A stretch of 64,000 bases of DNA from Nevskiaceae bacterium (GCA_004298465.1 SCRT01000001.1:186001-250000); one strand, 5' to 3'; counted from the first letter of the stretch, positions 32,638 to 42,612 are shown. Notes: a model not told the origin generated them from the sequence alone. Numbers and translations are program-made.

Positions 32638-35600
32638 TCAGCGCTCGATCGCCTGTGCGTCGTTCTCGGCATTCCATCTGTTGGATCGGCGGCGAATCCC
32701 GCTCAGACAAACGTACACGACCGGCGTTGTGTACAGCGTCAGCAACTGGCTCAGCAGCAGGCCGCCCACGATCGCAAAGCCGAGTGGCCTCTGGAACGCC
32801 GATCCGGTGCCGTGGGCCGCGGCCAGCGCGACGCCAGCCACCATCGCGGCGGTGGTCGTCATCAAGATCGGTCGCAAACGCAGCAGGCATGCCTCGCGTA
32901 TGGAGTCCAGCGCGCCGGCTCCGGTCCCGCGCTCGGCCTTGAGCGCGAAGTCCACCAGCATGATGCCGTTTTTTTCCACGATCCCGATTAACAGGATGAT
33001 CCCGATGATCCCGATGGTCGACAGGTCCAGCTGCGCAGCGTAGAGCGCCAGCAGTGCGCCAAGCCCAGCGGCGGGCAGCGCCGACAGGATCACCAGCGGA
33101 TCGATGAAACTCTCGTACAGGACGCCCAGGATCACGTACACGGCGAGGAGCGAGAGCACGATGAGCCACGGCATGCTGCCGAGCGATTTCTGGAACGCGT
33201 CGGCGTTGCCCTGAAACTTTCCGAGGACGCTGGCCGGCATGTGGATTGCTGCCACCGTGCGGTGAATCGCGTTTACCGCTTCGCCCAACGACACACCGGG
33301 CCGCAGGTTGAACGACAGTGTCACCGCCGGGAACTGACCTTGGTGCGTCACCGACAGGGGACCGACCTTGTGGGTATCAACGGTGACCATCGTGGACAGG
33401 GGCACCAGCGAGTCCGTGAGCGATGACTTGACGTACAAGTCGCTGATCGATGTCAGGCGGTGCAGTTGGTTCGGAGTGATTTCCAAAATGATCGGATAGG
33501 TGCCGGCCTCCGTGAAATACTGCGTGATCTGGCGCTGGCCATAGGCATCGTCCAGCGTGTCGTCGATCGATTGGATGCTAACGCCGAGCGCCGCTGTCTT
33601 GGCGCGGTTGATGTCGATGCCGAGCTGCGGCGCGTTGTCCTGAAGGTCGCTCGCGACGCCTTCGATCTGCGGTAGTTTGCGCATCGCGGTGAGCACGCGG
33701 CGTGCCCATGTGTGCAGCTCCGCGGGGTCCGGATCCTGCAGCGTGTATTCGAAATTGCCGCGCGCGTTGCGGCCGCCGACCGTAATGTCCTGCGTCGCGT
33801 GCATGTGCAGTACAGCGTCGGAAATACCATCGAGGTGCCTTTGCAGCCGCTTGATGACCTGCTGAGCTGAGACTTTCCGTTCTGAACGGGGCTTCAGGAC
33901 GATGAAGTAACGGGCCGTGTTGGCGGTCTGCGCGAAGCCATTGCCACCCGTGCTGCCGGTCCACGATGCGACACCCTCCACCGCCGGGTCCCTGCGCACA
34001 ATGGCGTCAATCTGGCGTTCAAGGTGTTGCATCCGCTGCGGCGACACGCTTTGCGAGGCATCGGCCAGCGCCTGGATCAGGCCGGTATCCTGCACTGGGA
34101 AGAACCCTTTCGGAATCGCGACGATCAGTACCAGCGTCACGGCCACGGTCGCGCCGAGCACCACCAGCACCAGACGGGTGTGGCGAAGTGCGACGTCCAG
34201 CGTCCGCGCGTAGAACGTCGCCACGGGCTCGAACCAGTCCGTGCTGGTGGGTAGTGCGTCGTCCGCCCCTTTTTCCGGTTGCCTGGCCACGAGTCGGCAC
34301 AGCATCGGCCCGAACGTCAGCGACGCCACTAGCGAGACGACGACCGCGGCAATAACTGTGAAGGCGAGCTCGCGGAACAGCCGCCCGACGATTCCGCTCA
34401 TGAACCCGATCGGCAGCAGTACCATCATCAGCGACAGACTCATCGCGAGTACGGTGAATGCGATCTCGCGCGAGCCTGAGAGCGCCGCCTGCAACGGAGG
34501 CGCACCGGCTTCGACGTGGCGGTAGGTGTTCTCGACCACCACGATTGCATCATCCACGACGAAACCGACCGCGATCGTGAGGCCCATCAACGATAGGTTG
34601 TCGAGGCTAAAGCCCAGCGTAGCCATGACTGCGAACGTGCCGAGCACCACCAGTACAAGAGTGCCACCTGGTACCAGCGTCGCGCGGAGGTTGCGCAGGA
34701 ACAGGCCGACGATCAGCACGACCAGGGCGATGGTTAGAGCCAGCGTGAACTCGACGTCATTCACCGATGCGCGGATCGTCGTCGTACGATTCAGCACCGT
34801 AGCGAGGTTGATCGCGGCCGGCAGGTCCGCGGCCAGCTCGGGCAGCTTGGTTTCAATGCTTCGCACCGTGTCGATGACGTTCGCGCCGGGCTGCCGATAG
34901 ATCGTCAGCAGGATCGCGGGTTTGCCGTTGTAGTACGCGGCCGCGGTCCGGTCGGCAGCTGCCGTCACGGCGCGGCCGATGCCGCTTACCAGTACCGATG
35001 CGCCATTCCGATGCGCAACCACCACATGGTCGAACGCCGCTGCCGTCGTGACCTGATCGTTCGCCGCAATAGTGAACCCGGTTTCCGGGGTATCGAGCGA
35101 GCCCTTCGCGGCGTCGGTCGTTGCGGCCACCAGCGCCGGCCGGATCTGTTCGAGGGTCAGGCCCATGCCTGCCAGCTCCGCCGGGTCGACCTGCACGCGG
35201 ATCGCCGGCTTTTGTTCGCCCCCGATCGACACCTGCGCGACTCCGTCTACCTGTGCGATGTCGCGTGCCAGCACGTTCTGGACATAGTTGTCGACAGTCG
35301 TCAGGGGCAGCGAATCTGACGTTGCGGCCAGAACCAGAATCGGTGCATCGGCGGGATTGAGCTTCTTCCACGTCGGCGGCGTGGTCATCGTGGTGGGCAG
35401 CAGCTTGCTCGCGGCGGTCAGCGCCTCCTGCACCGCCTGCGCATCGGCGTTGATGTCAGTCGCGAGGCTGAACTGGATGGTGATGGAGGTCGCGCCCTGC
35501 GCACTGAACGAGGTCAGGTCCGTGACGCCTGCTATCTGCCCGAGTTGGCTTTCGAGCGGTGTCGCTACCGACGCCGCCATCGTTGTGGCGCTCGCGCCGG

Positions 35601-35754
35601 GCAGCGTCGCCGTCACCTGAATCGTCGGGAAGTCGACCTGCGGCAGCGGCGCCACCGGCAAGCGTGCATAGGCGATAAGGCCCAGCAATCCGAGCGCGCC
35701 CGCCAGCAACAACGTCGCGACAGGGCGTCGGATGAACGGCGCGGAAAGGTTCAT
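32638..35754 (-). CDS. RND multidrug efflux permease (MdtB/MdtC-like)
   Basis: A 1038-residue HAE1-type RND pump. First membrane segment PVATLLLAGALGLLGLIAYARLPVAPLPQVDFPTIQV at the N-terminus, then a periplasmic loop (PGASATTMAASVATPLESQLGQIAGV), the transmembrane core with VGFVVDDAIVVVENTYRH (the double-Asp proton relay of TM4), and a second half with GIIGIILLIGIVEKNGIMLVDFAL. MdtB/MdtC-type pumps export drugs, bile salts or siderophores. It would need a periplasmic adaptor and an outer-membrane channel; neither is encoded beside it, so it must borrow them from elsewhere. Divergent from a LysR regulator that probably controls it. Cargo in the ICE. Confidence 0.93.
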   Translation of the reverse strand: MNLSAPFIRRPVATLLLAGALGLLGLIAYARLPVAPLPQVDFPTIQVTATLPGASATTMAASVATPLESQLGQIAGVTDLTSFSAQGATSITIQFSLATDINADAQAVQEALTAASKLLPTTMTTPPTWKKLNPADAPILVLAATSDSLPLTTVDNYVQNVLARDIAQVDGVAQVSIGGEQKPAIRVQVDPAELAGMGLTLEQIRPALVAATTDAAKGSLDTPETGFTIAANDQVTTAAAFDHVVVAHRNGASVLVSGIGRAVTAAADRTAAAYYNGKPAILLTIYRQPGANVIDTVRSIETKLPELAADLPAAINLATVLNRTTTIRASVNDVEFTLALTIALVVLIVGLFLRNLRATLVPGGTLVLVVLGTFAVMATLGFSLDNLSLMGLTIAVGFVVDDAIVVVENTYRHVEAGAPPLQAALSGSREIAFTVLAMSLSLMMVLLPIGFMSGIVGRLFRELAFTVIAAVVVSLVASLTFGPMLCRLVARQPEKGADDALPTSTDWFEPVATFYARTLDVALRHTRLVLVVLGATVAVTLVLIVAIPKGFFPVQDTGLIQALADASQSVSPQRMQHLERQIDAIVRRDPAVEGVASWTGSTGGNGFAQTANTARYFIVLKPRSERKVSAQQVIKRLQRHLDGISDAVLHMHATQDITVGGRNARGNFEYTLQDPDPAELHTWARRVLTAMRKLPQIEGVASDLQDNAPQLGIDINRAKTAALGVSIQSIDDTLDDAYGQRQITQYFTEAGTYPIILEITPNQLHRLTSISDLYVKSSLTDSLVPLSTMVTVDTHKVGPLSVTHQGQFPAVTLSFNLRPGVSLGEAVNAIHRTVAAIHMPASVLGKFQGNADAFQKSLGSMPWLIVLSLLAVYVILGVLYESFIDPLVILSALPAAGLGALLALYAAQLDLSTIGIIGIILLIGIVEKNGIMLVDFALKAERGTGAGALDSIREACLLRLRPILMTTTAAMVAGVALAAAHGTGSAFQRPLGFAIVGGLLLSQLLTLYTTPVVYVCLSGIRRRSNRWNAENDAQAIER

Positions 35755-35854
35755 CTCATGCGGAGCCCACGGCGAACGCCGAGCACCGCTGGCATACGCA
35801 TCGAGCTAGGGCTAGACGGACCGAATAACTAACTAAGCGATAGTTTTTCCGATA

Positions 35855-35912
35855 GCATAACGTATGCACCTGACACCACCATGATCTAAAATATAGCGTA
35901 ATGTAACGCTAT
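35855..35912. promoter_or_regulatory. Candidate LysR operators in the RND/LysR divergent region
   Basis: Two palindromes: GCATA-ACG-TATGC (35855-35867) and ATAGCGT-N6-ACGCTAT (35893-35912). The latter has the T-N11-A form of LysR-type sites. The whole 35755-35974 region is distinctly AT-rich in a GC-rich element, as expected of divergent promoters. Confidence 0.6.
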
Positions 35913-35974
35913 GAACCAGGTAACGTGACTAAAATCTCGGACTGGTAACCATAAGAAAATATATTGGTACAATT

Positions 35975-36889
35975 GTGAGCCATCGCCCTCCCTCGCTCAA
36001 CCGCTTGCGTGCATTTGAATGTGCGGCGCGCCTCGGCAGCTTTGCCGCTGCCGCCGCCGAGTTGCATGTGACGCCAGCGGCCATCAGCCAGAAAGTGCGG
36101 CTGCTGGAAGAAGGACTCGGCTTCAAGCTGTTCCGCCGGCATGCGAACAACCTTGAACTGACGGAGCAGGGCCGGGCCTACCAACCCGGCCTTCAGGATG
36201 CGTTTGCAGCTATTGCCAGACTGACGGATCAGGTGCGCGCAATGCGTGCCGGCCCCGTGTTAACCGTCGGCGTAGCACCCGCGCTTGCGCTGCACTGGTT
36301 GATTCCGCGCCTGCCGGGCTTCAACCAACTGCACGCCGACACAGAGGTCCGGATTGCAACAGGCGGGCTGATGAATCCCTTGCGCGACGACTGGACGTGT
36401 ACGGTCCGGCGCGGCGAAGGCAACTGGCCAGGCTACGAAGCGGAGGAGCTGTTTCCATCAACACTCGTGGCCGTGTGTACGCCCGGGGTTGCCAAACAAC
36501 TGCGGCGAATGCAGGACCTGCGCAAGGTTTCCGGAATCGTCGTTGCCCACCTCGGCGAACAGTGGACGTGGTGGTCACGCGCGACGGGCAGCAAGAACTC
36601 ACTGCGCTGCGGCAACGAGGTGACCTTCGGGAGTTCCTCGATGGCCGTTCAGGCAGCGCTGGATGGCGTCGGTGTGGCGATCGCGCAGATTCACTATGTG
36701 AGCGACGCGCTGGCTGCGAGGCGGCTGATTGCGCCGTTTGGTGTCCCCCGGCAACGCTACGAATCGTGGTATCTCGCGTATCGACCAATCCGGTCACAAG
36801 AGCCCGCGCTGGCATGGTTTCGCGACTGGGTGCGCGACGAGGCCACGCGGCAGATGCAGTTATGTGAGCGCATTGGTTGGCGGGCCTGA
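35975..36889 (+). CDS. LysR-family regulator (GcvA-like) of the efflux gene
   Basis: A 304-residue LysR regulator. The HTH is at residues 8-60 (LNRLRAFECAARLGSFAAAAAELHVTPAAISQKVRLLEEGLGFKLFRR); the effector domain resembles GcvA (LTVGVAPALALHWLIPRLPGFNQLHADTEVRIATGG, VTFGSSSMAVQAALDGVGVAIAQIHYVSDALAARRLIAPFG). Start GTG 35975; no ATG with a ribosome binding site was found. Divergent from the RND gene with two palindromes between, so it probably activates or represses the pump in response to a substrate. Confidence 0.88.
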   Translation: MSHRPPSLNRLRAFECAARLGSFAAAAAELHVTPAAISQKVRLLEEGLGFKLFRRHANNLELTEQGRAYQPGLQDAFAAIARLTDQVRAMRAGPVLTVGVAPALALHWLIPRLPGFNQLHADTEVRIATGGLMNPLRDDWTCTVRRGEGNWPGYEAEELFPSTLVAVCTPGVAKQLRRMQDLRKVSGIVVAHLGEQWTWWSRATGSKNSLRCGNEVTFGSSSMAVQAALDGVGVAIAQIHYVSDALAARRLIAPFGVPRQRYESWYLAYRPIRSQEPALAWFRDWVRDEATRQMQLCERIGWRA

Positions 36890-37366
36890 AGCAAAACGCG
36901 CGGTGGATAGTCAGCAATGCCGATGTACATGGACGTTGGTGTTTTGACCCACAACTCGGCTTTGGGTCGTTATCACCATTTCGAGGATCGCACATTAATC
37001 ATGTCGCCCGGTGGGCCCATTATCAAACCTCGGTCTGGTGATGCGTTCGGCCCGATGTGCGCAGGCCTACGAGCAGTGCAGGCTACGCATGCCGGACCAT
37101 TGATGCATTGACTTCAAACGCCGGCCTCGGGGGTGGTCCAGAGCAGTGTTAAGGCAACGGGATTGTGGATTCCAATGCGCCGATCCGGACGAGTTGCGGT
37201 GGTGCCGTCAATCGCTTCGTACCACGACGCGATCAACGGAGGCTCATAGGCTTACCGACCACCGGATTGCCTAACTGAATAGTTTGACAAGCACTTGGTG
37301 CGACGGGAAACCAGTGATTCCCACGCTACAGCATCAACGGAATCCACCAGCAAAGGGAGTACCGTC
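36890..37366. other. Non-coding region before traR
   Basis: About 477 bp without a credible gene. The right half should hold the traR promoter; AAAGGGAG precedes the traR start. The left half probably contains the other boundary of the efflux cargo. Confidence 0.45.
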
Positions 37367-38311
37367 ATGGAACTACGTCACTTGCGCTGTTTCTTGGCTG
37401 TCGCCGATGAGCTGCACTTCGCTCGTGCCGCCGAACGACTGCACATTGAACAGTCGCCATTGTCGCGTGCAATCAAGGAGCTAGAAGCGGATTTGGGCGT
37501 GCAGCTTTTCGCCCGCACTACGCGCAGCACCCGGCTGACACATGCTGGCAAGCTGTTCCTGGAAAATGTGCCACGCATTTTCACGGCTCTGGAGCAGGCG
37601 CGCGACAGCGTGAGAGCCGCCGCCAACGGTTTTCGCAACCAGTTGCGCGTGGCTATCTCGGATTGCGTCGTCCCGTCGGAGTTCTCTGCCTTCTTGGCCT
37701 TGTGCCGTCAGGAGGAGCCGGAGATAGAGATACGCCTGTTCGAGGTTCCTCTGTCGCAACAAATCAAAGGACTCCATGAGGATCTATACGACGTCGGCTT
37801 TGCCCGGTCGAACGAAGTTGGCGATGGCATCATCGCTGAAGTAGCCTGGACCGATCCGTTAATGGTGGCTGTACCGGCCCGGCATCCACTGCTGGCCTAC
37901 AAACGTATCCCGTTGGAGGAAGTGTTGCGCTATCCATTGGTGCTTGGAGACCCTCATGTTTGTGAAGGCTGTGCTCGACAGGTCGAACGGGTATTGCGGC
38001 AAGTCGATCAGGAGCCGCTCATTGCGGAGCGGGTGGCGTCCATCGACCTGATGATGGCACTGGTGGCGGCGGGGTTCGCCTTGGGCCTCGCAGGCGCTTC
38101 ACACATCACCGTCAACCGTGAATCCCGCGTGGTGGCCCGCCCGCTGGCCGGGCGCGTACCCATGCTCACGACCTACCTGCTTCGCTTGGATAACGACCCT
38201 GCTGATGCGCTTATCCGCTTCATTGCGAGGGCCGGAAGTGTCAAGGCGCCTCCCAAAGGTGCGGACGTAAGGTCATTCGGTTCCAACGCCTCGGAGGACG
38301 TCGAGCCATGA
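37367..38311 (+). CDS. traR: TraR, LysR-family regulator of transfer
   Basis: A 314-residue LysR protein. HTH: MELRHLRCFLAVADELHFARAAERLHIEQSPLSRAIKELEADLGVQLFART. The effector domain (LRVAISDCVVPSEFSAFLALCRQEEPEIEIRLFEVPLSQQIKGLHEDLYDVGFARS) is of the type found upstream of traG in Tn4371-like ICEs, where it is named TraR (unrelated to the quorum-sensing TraR of Agrobacterium). AAGGGAG before ATG 37367 fixes the start. The next gene overlaps by ATGA. It probably controls the traG/trb operon. Confidence 0.88.
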   Translation: MELRHLRCFLAVADELHFARAAERLHIEQSPLSRAIKELEADLGVQLFARTTRSTRLTHAGKLFLENVPRIFTALEQARDSVRAAANGFRNQLRVAISDCVVPSEFSAFLALCRQEEPEIEIRLFEVPLSQQIKGLHEDLYDVGFARSNEVGDGIIAEVAWTDPLMVAVPARHPLLAYKRIPLEEVLRYPLVLGDPHVCEGCARQVERVLRQVDQEPLIAERVASIDLMMALVAAGFALGLAGASHITVNRESRVVARPLAGRVPMLTTYLLRLDNDPADALIRFIARAGSVKAPPKGADVRSFGSNASEDVEP

Positions 38312-38553
38312 AAATAGTCGTATTGCTTTTCGTTGCCATGGCGCTGGTCGCCTGTAGCAAGGCTGCACCCACCGACACGGTGGATTCGCTGGTGGCGCAC
38401 CCGGACCACCTGCATGCCATGGAACAGAAATGCGCGAAGAACGACGGGCAGGTGTCCGTAGCGGAGTGCGAGGTCGTATCCGAAGCGCGGCGTCGACTGT
38501 TCTACGGCAACGGTGTGCAGTACACCCCCTCTAAAACCCCGCCGAAGTTCTGA
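38308..38553 (+). CDS. EexN/TrbK-like entry exclusion lipoprotein
   Basis: An 81-residue lipoprotein: signal sequence MKIVVLLFVAMALVAC with lipobox LVAC (C16), then TDTVDSLVAHPDHLHAMEQKCAKNDGQVSVAECEVVSEARRRLFYGNG. Two further cysteines may form a disulfide. Matches EexN-type proteins that prevent redundant transfer between carriers. A paralogue lies at 46042 inside the trb operon. Overlaps traR by four bases. Confidence 0.82.
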   Translation: MKIVVLLFVAMALVACSKAAPTDTVDSLVAHPDHLHAMEQKCAKNDGQVSVAECEVVSEARRRLFYGNGVQYTPSKTPPKF

Positions 38554-38781
38554 GCCGCGGTCGCGGTTGCGCAACACGTCACGTCGACTTGTTGCTTGCT
38601 GCGCCCACTTGCGCGCGGCTGCGCCTCGGTGCGCCGCGTGACGATGGGGCTTGCAATCTTGCTTTTTCGATCACTTTCGTCGCCATAACGGTCTTTGACC
38701 GGCCCTGAACTGGCACCGATGCTCGTGGCAATGCGGCACCTTTTTGTCGCATGACACAACAGGAGCGGGTCGGAGGCCGGC

Positions 38782-40791
38782 GTGAACGGTACGAGTGTGC
38801 TGTTCGGCCAGGTGCTGGCGGTATTCGGCATCGTGGTCGCGGGAACTTGGGGTGCCACCCAATGGACCGCCGCACACCTGGGCTATCAGCTACGCCTTGG
38901 CCCGCCCTGGTTCGACTGGCTCGGTATCCCGTTCTACCACCCGTGGCGGCTGTTCGAGTGGTGGTACTGGTACAGCGCCTATGCGCCGCACCTGTTCCTG
39001 GTGGGTGGCGCCATCGCGGCGACCAGCGGTGTCTCTGCCGCCTGCGTCGCGATCGGCATGTCGGTGTGGCGCGCGCGCCAGTCGCGGCTCGTCACGACGT
39101 ACGGCTCCGCGCGCTGGGCCGATGCCCACGACATTCATAGGGCGGGGCTGGACAAGCCGGCGGGCGTTTTCCTGGGTCTTTACGACCGGCGGTACCTGCG
39201 CCACGCCGGTCCGGAACACGTCCTGACCTTCGCGCCGACACGTTCCGGCAAAGGCGTGGGCTTGGTGATCCCCACGCTCCTTTCGTGGCCGGCGTCGGCC
39301 GTCATCCACGACATCAAGGGCGAGAACTGGGCCATCACCGCCGGCTGGCGTGCGCGCTTTTCGCACTGCCTGCTGTTCAACCCGACCGATGCCCGCTCGG
39401 CCGCTTATAACCCGCTGCTGGAGGTGCGGCGCGGCGCCTGCGAGGTCCGCGACGTGCAGAACATCGCCGACATCCTGGTCGACCCGGAAGGCGCGCTGGA
39501 GCGGCGCAACCATTGGGAGAAGACCTCGCACGCGCTGCTGGTCGGCGCCATCCTGCACGTGCTCTACGCGGGCGCGGACAAGACGCTGCGTGGCGTCGCC
39601 AACTTCCTCTCCGATCCCGCGTGCCCATTCGAGCTGACGCTGCACCGGATGATGACAACGCGCCACCTGGGCGATGCGCCGCATCCTGTCGTCGCCTCCG
39701 CTGCACGCGAGGTGTTGAACAAGGCGGAGAACGAGCGCTCGGGCGTGCTCTCGACGGCGATGTCGTTCCTCGGCCTGTACCGCGATCCGACGGTCGCCGA
39801 AGTCACCTCGCGGTGTGACTGGCGTATCGCCGACCTGATCGCATCCGAGCATCCCGTTTCGCTGTACCTGGTCGTGCCGCCTTCGGATATCTCGCGGACC
39901 AAACCGCTCATCCGCCTGATCCTCAACCAGATCGGCCGGCGCCTGACCGAATCGCTCGACGGCAGCGACGGCATCGCGCGCCGCCACCAGCTGTTGCTGA
40001 TGCTCGACGAGTTTCCGGCGCTGGGGCGCCTGGACTTCTTCGAGACGGCGCTCGCGTTCATGGCGGGCTACGGCATCCGCAGCTTTCTCATCGCGCAGTC
40101 ACTCAACCAGATCGACAAGGCCTACGGCCCGAACCATTCGATCCTGGACAACTGCCACGTGCGCGTGACGTTCGCCACCAACGACGAGCGCACTGCCAAG
40201 CGTATCTCCGAGACGCTGGGCACCGCGACCGAACTGCGCGCGCAGCGCAACTATGCGGGCCACCGGCTCGCACCGTGGCTGGGGCACCTGATGGTGTCGC
40301 GCCAGGAGACGGCGCGCCCGCTGCTGACACCGGGTGAGGTGATGCAGCTCCCGCCCGACGAAGCCGTGGTGATGGTAAGCAGCCGCCCGCCGATCAAGGC
40401 GAAGAAGCTGCGCTACTACGCCGATGCCAACTTCAAGCGGCGAGTGCTGCCGCCACCGGCGCTTGCCACCGGGCGCTACGCCGATGTGCCGCCCGCTCAA
40501 CCCGACGACTGGAGCGGGCTGGCGATCCCAGCAGCCCCGATGACACCGGCCACAGAAAGTCTCGCCGAAAGCGGCGCCGGTTTCAGCGCCACCGATGACG
40601 GCGGCCTGCGCCGGCAACCGGAACTCTCCGACGTCGCGGAATACAGCCTGGAACAATCAGCCGGCGAAAGCGACCTGGCGCTGCTGGATGACGACGATCC
40701 ACCGCTGCCGCTGCCGCGCCAGCTGGACCCGGCCATGCAACGCACGTCGCGCATGGCTTCCCTCGACCAGCACGATGGGATCGAGTTATGA
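38782..40791 (+). CDS. traG: Type IV coupling protein TraG
   Basis: A 669-residue VirD4/TraG ATPase. N-terminal membrane segments (VLAVFGIVVAGTWGATQW and HLFLVGGAIAATSGVSAACVAIGM), Walker A TFAPTRSGKGVGLVIPTLLSW, Walker B LLLMLDEFPALGRLDFFETALAFMAGYGIRSFLIAQSLNQI. It brings the relaxase-DNA complex to the Trb channel at the inner membrane. GTG start at 38782 after GGAGG. First gene of the long overlapping traG-trb operon. The 228-bp region upstream contains no gene. Confidence 0.95.
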   Translation: MNGTSVLFGQVLAVFGIVVAGTWGATQWTAAHLGYQLRLGPPWFDWLGIPFYHPWRLFEWWYWYSAYAPHLFLVGGAIAATSGVSAACVAIGMSVWRARQSRLVTTYGSARWADAHDIHRAGLDKPAGVFLGLYDRRYLRHAGPEHVLTFAPTRSGKGVGLVIPTLLSWPASAVIHDIKGENWAITAGWRARFSHCLLFNPTDARSAAYNPLLEVRRGACEVRDVQNIADILVDPEGALERRNHWEKTSHALLVGAILHVLYAGADKTLRGVANFLSDPACPFELTLHRMMTTRHLGDAPHPVVASAAREVLNKAENERSGVLSTAMSFLGLYRDPTVAEVTSRCDWRIADLIASEHPVSLYLVVPPSDISRTKPLIRLILNQIGRRLTESLDGSDGIARRHQLLLMLDEFPALGRLDFFETALAFMAGYGIRSFLIAQSLNQIDKAYGPNHSILDNCHVRVTFATNDERTAKRISETLGTATELRAQRNYAGHRLAPWLGHLMVSRQETARPLLTPGEVMQLPPDEAVVMVSSRPPIKAKKLRYYADANFKRRVLPPPALATGRYADVPPAQPDDWSGLAIPAAPMTPATESLAESGAGFSATDDGGLRRQPELSDVAEYSLEQSAGESDLALLDDDDPPLPLPRQLDPAMQRTSRMASLDQHDGIEL

Positions 40792-41252
40792 GCCAGTACC
40801 GCCTGAACCTGTTCATTCCGCATGAACACGCCAAGCGCCTCGACGAGCTGGCGGCGAAGAAGGGTGTCTCGAAGTCGTCCATCGTCGCCGCGGCGCTCGC
40901 GTCGTGGCTCTCGCCCGATGCTGGCGACCAGCGCGAGGCGGCCATCGCGAAACGGCTGGACCGGCTGTCGCGCCAGTTCGAGAAGCTGGAACGCGACCAG
41001 AACATCGAGATCGAGGCGCTGGCGCTGTTCGTGCGCTACTTCCTGACGGTGAGCACACCGGTGCCGGAAGCGCATCAGGACGCCGCGCGGGCGCAGGGCC
41101 GGGCGCGCTTCGAGCAGTTCATCGAACAGCTCGGCCGCCGCCTGCTGCGTGGGCACAGCCTGGTGCGCGACGTGGTGGAGGAGCTGAATCCCGACGCCAC
41201 GCGGTTGGACGAGGCGGCGGCGTTGGCCGGGTCCCGGGAGCACGACGCATGA
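40788..41252 (+). CDS. CopG-family ribbon-helix-helix protein
   Basis: A 154-residue protein. Residues 1-45 (QYRLNLFIPHEHAKRLDELAAKKGVSKSSIVAAALASWL) form an RHH DNA-binding domain; residues 50-100 (AIAKRLDRLSRQFEKLERDQNIEIEALALFVRYFLTV) suggest a helical or coiled-coil segment. It is regularly found between traG and trbB in this ICE family. It may repress the operon or bind oriT. Starts within the traG stop (ATGA). Confidence 0.85.
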   Translation: MSQYRLNLFIPHEHAKRLDELAAKKGVSKSSIVAAALASWLSPDAGDQREAAIAKRLDRLSRQFEKLERDQNIEIEALALFVRYFLTVSTPVPEAHQDAARAQGRARFEQFIEQLGRRLLRGHSLVRDVVEELNPDATRLDEAAALAGSREHDA

Positions 41253-42247
41253 GCGCCGTCCTGCAACCATCGGCCACCGTGGCACTCGATCGCCGTGTGC
41301 GCATGCTGCGCACGGCGATGGGGCCGCTGATCGCTGCCGCGCTGGACGACCCGGACGTGGTCGAGATCATGCTCAATCCCGACCACACGCTCTGGATCGA
41401 CCGCCTGTCGTCAGGGCGCGCGCCGCTGGGCGCGGAGCTGTCCGCCGAGGACGGCGAGCGCATCATCCGGCTGGTTGCGGCGCACGTCGGCGCGGAAGTG
41501 CATCGCGGCCAGCCATTGCTGAGCGCCGAGCTGCCGGAGACCGGCGAGCGCTTCGAGGGCATCCTGCCGCCCGCGGCGCCGGCGCCGGCCTTCGCGCTGC
41601 GCAAGCGCGCCGTCGGCGTCATTCCCCTGGAGCGCTACGTCACCGACGGGATGATGACTCCTGAGCAGGCCGCGTTCCTGCGCGACGCGGTGCGCGCGCG
41701 GCAGAACATCCTCGTTGCAGGCGGCACCAGCACCGGCAAGACCACGCTTGCCAATGCGCTGCTCGGGGAGATTGCCGCCACGGGCGACCGCGTGCTGGTG
41801 CTTGAGGACACCGTGGAACTGCAATGCGTGGCGCGCGACCACGTGCCGCTGCGCACGCGTGCCGGCGTCGTCTCGATGACGGAGCTGGTGCGGGCCACGA
41901 TGCGCCTCCGCCCCGATCGCGTGATCGTCGGCGAGGTGCGCGGTGGCGAAGCGCTGGACCTCATCAAGGTGTGGGGCACCGGCCACCCGGGCGGTATCGC
42001 GACCGTGCATGCCGGCTCGGCGCACGGCGCGCTGCTGCGCCTGGAGCAGCTGATCCTCGAAGTGGCTGTGAACCCACCGCGTGCGCTGATCGCCGAGGCG
42101 GTCAACGTCGTCATCCACCTGGCCGGTCGCGGCCGGCACCGCCGCATCGAGTGCATCGCCCGGGTGACCGGCTTCGACGCCACCGGCTACCAACTGTGCG
42201 ATGCCGTACCGCCGCCATCCGAGCTTCCTTCTGGAGAATCCGCATGA
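41249..42247 (+). CDS. trbB: TrbB, VirB11-type secretion ATPase
   Basis: A 332-residue hexameric traffic ATPase: N-terminal domain with DDPDVVEIMLNPDHTLWIDRLSSG, Walker A GGTSTGKTTLAN, Asp box LVLEDTVELQC, Walker B-like RVIVGEVRGGEALDLIKVWGTGHPGGIATVHAGS with the His box. It powers pilus assembly and transfer from the cytoplasmic side. Start overlaps the CopG gene by ATGA. Confidence 0.95.
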   Translation: MSAVLQPSATVALDRRVRMLRTAMGPLIAAALDDPDVVEIMLNPDHTLWIDRLSSGRAPLGAELSAEDGERIIRLVAAHVGAEVHRGQPLLSAELPETGERFEGILPPAAPAPAFALRKRAVGVIPLERYVTDGMMTPEQAAFLRDAVRARQNILVAGGTSTGKTTLANALLGEIAATGDRVLVLEDTVELQCVARDHVPLRTRAGVVSMTELVRATMRLRPDRVIVGEVRGGEALDLIKVWGTGHPGGIATVHAGSAHGALLRLEQLILEVAVNPPRALIAEAVNVVIHLAGRGRHRRIECIARVTGFDATGYQLCDAVPPPSELPSGESA

Positions 42248-42612
42248 GCCACGTTCCTGATCTGCGCTTTTCTGTAAATCCGCTGGTGTGTCTGCGCGGT
42301 TCGATCCAGATCGTTGGCCGAAGTGTGGCAACGGCCATTGCGTTGTTGGCGCTGGCCGGGACGGCGCGGGCGGCCGGCTCGAACATGCCGTGGGAAGCGC
42401 CGCTGCAGTCCATCCTCGATTCAATCCAGGGGCCGGTTGCCAAGATCATTGCCGTCATCATCATCATCGTGACGGGCCTCACGCTCGCCTTCGGCGACAC
42501 CAGTGGCGGGTTTCGGCGGCTGATCCAGATCGTGTTCGGGCTGTCCATCGCGTTTGCCGCGTCCTCGTTCTTCCTGTCGTTCTTCAGCTTCTCCGGCGGG
42601 GCCGTCGTATGA
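42244..42612 (+). CDS. trbC: TrbC, pilin (VirB2-like)
   Basis: A 122-residue prepilin. A long leader is followed by ATAIALLALAGTARAAGSNMPWEAPLQSILDSIQGPVAKIIAVIIIIVTGLTLAF and a second hydrophobic helix (LIQIVFGLSIAFAASSFFLSFF). The ARAAGS region should be the signal-peptidase site; the mature two-helix pilin would be processed by TraF. Overlaps trbB by ATGA. Confidence 0.92.
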   Translation: MSHVPDLRFSVNPLVCLRGSIQIVGRSVATAIALLALAGTARAAGSNMPWEAPLQSILDSIQGPVAKIIAVIIIIVTGLTLAFGDTSGGFRRLIQIVFGLSIAFAASSFFLSFFSFSGGAVV

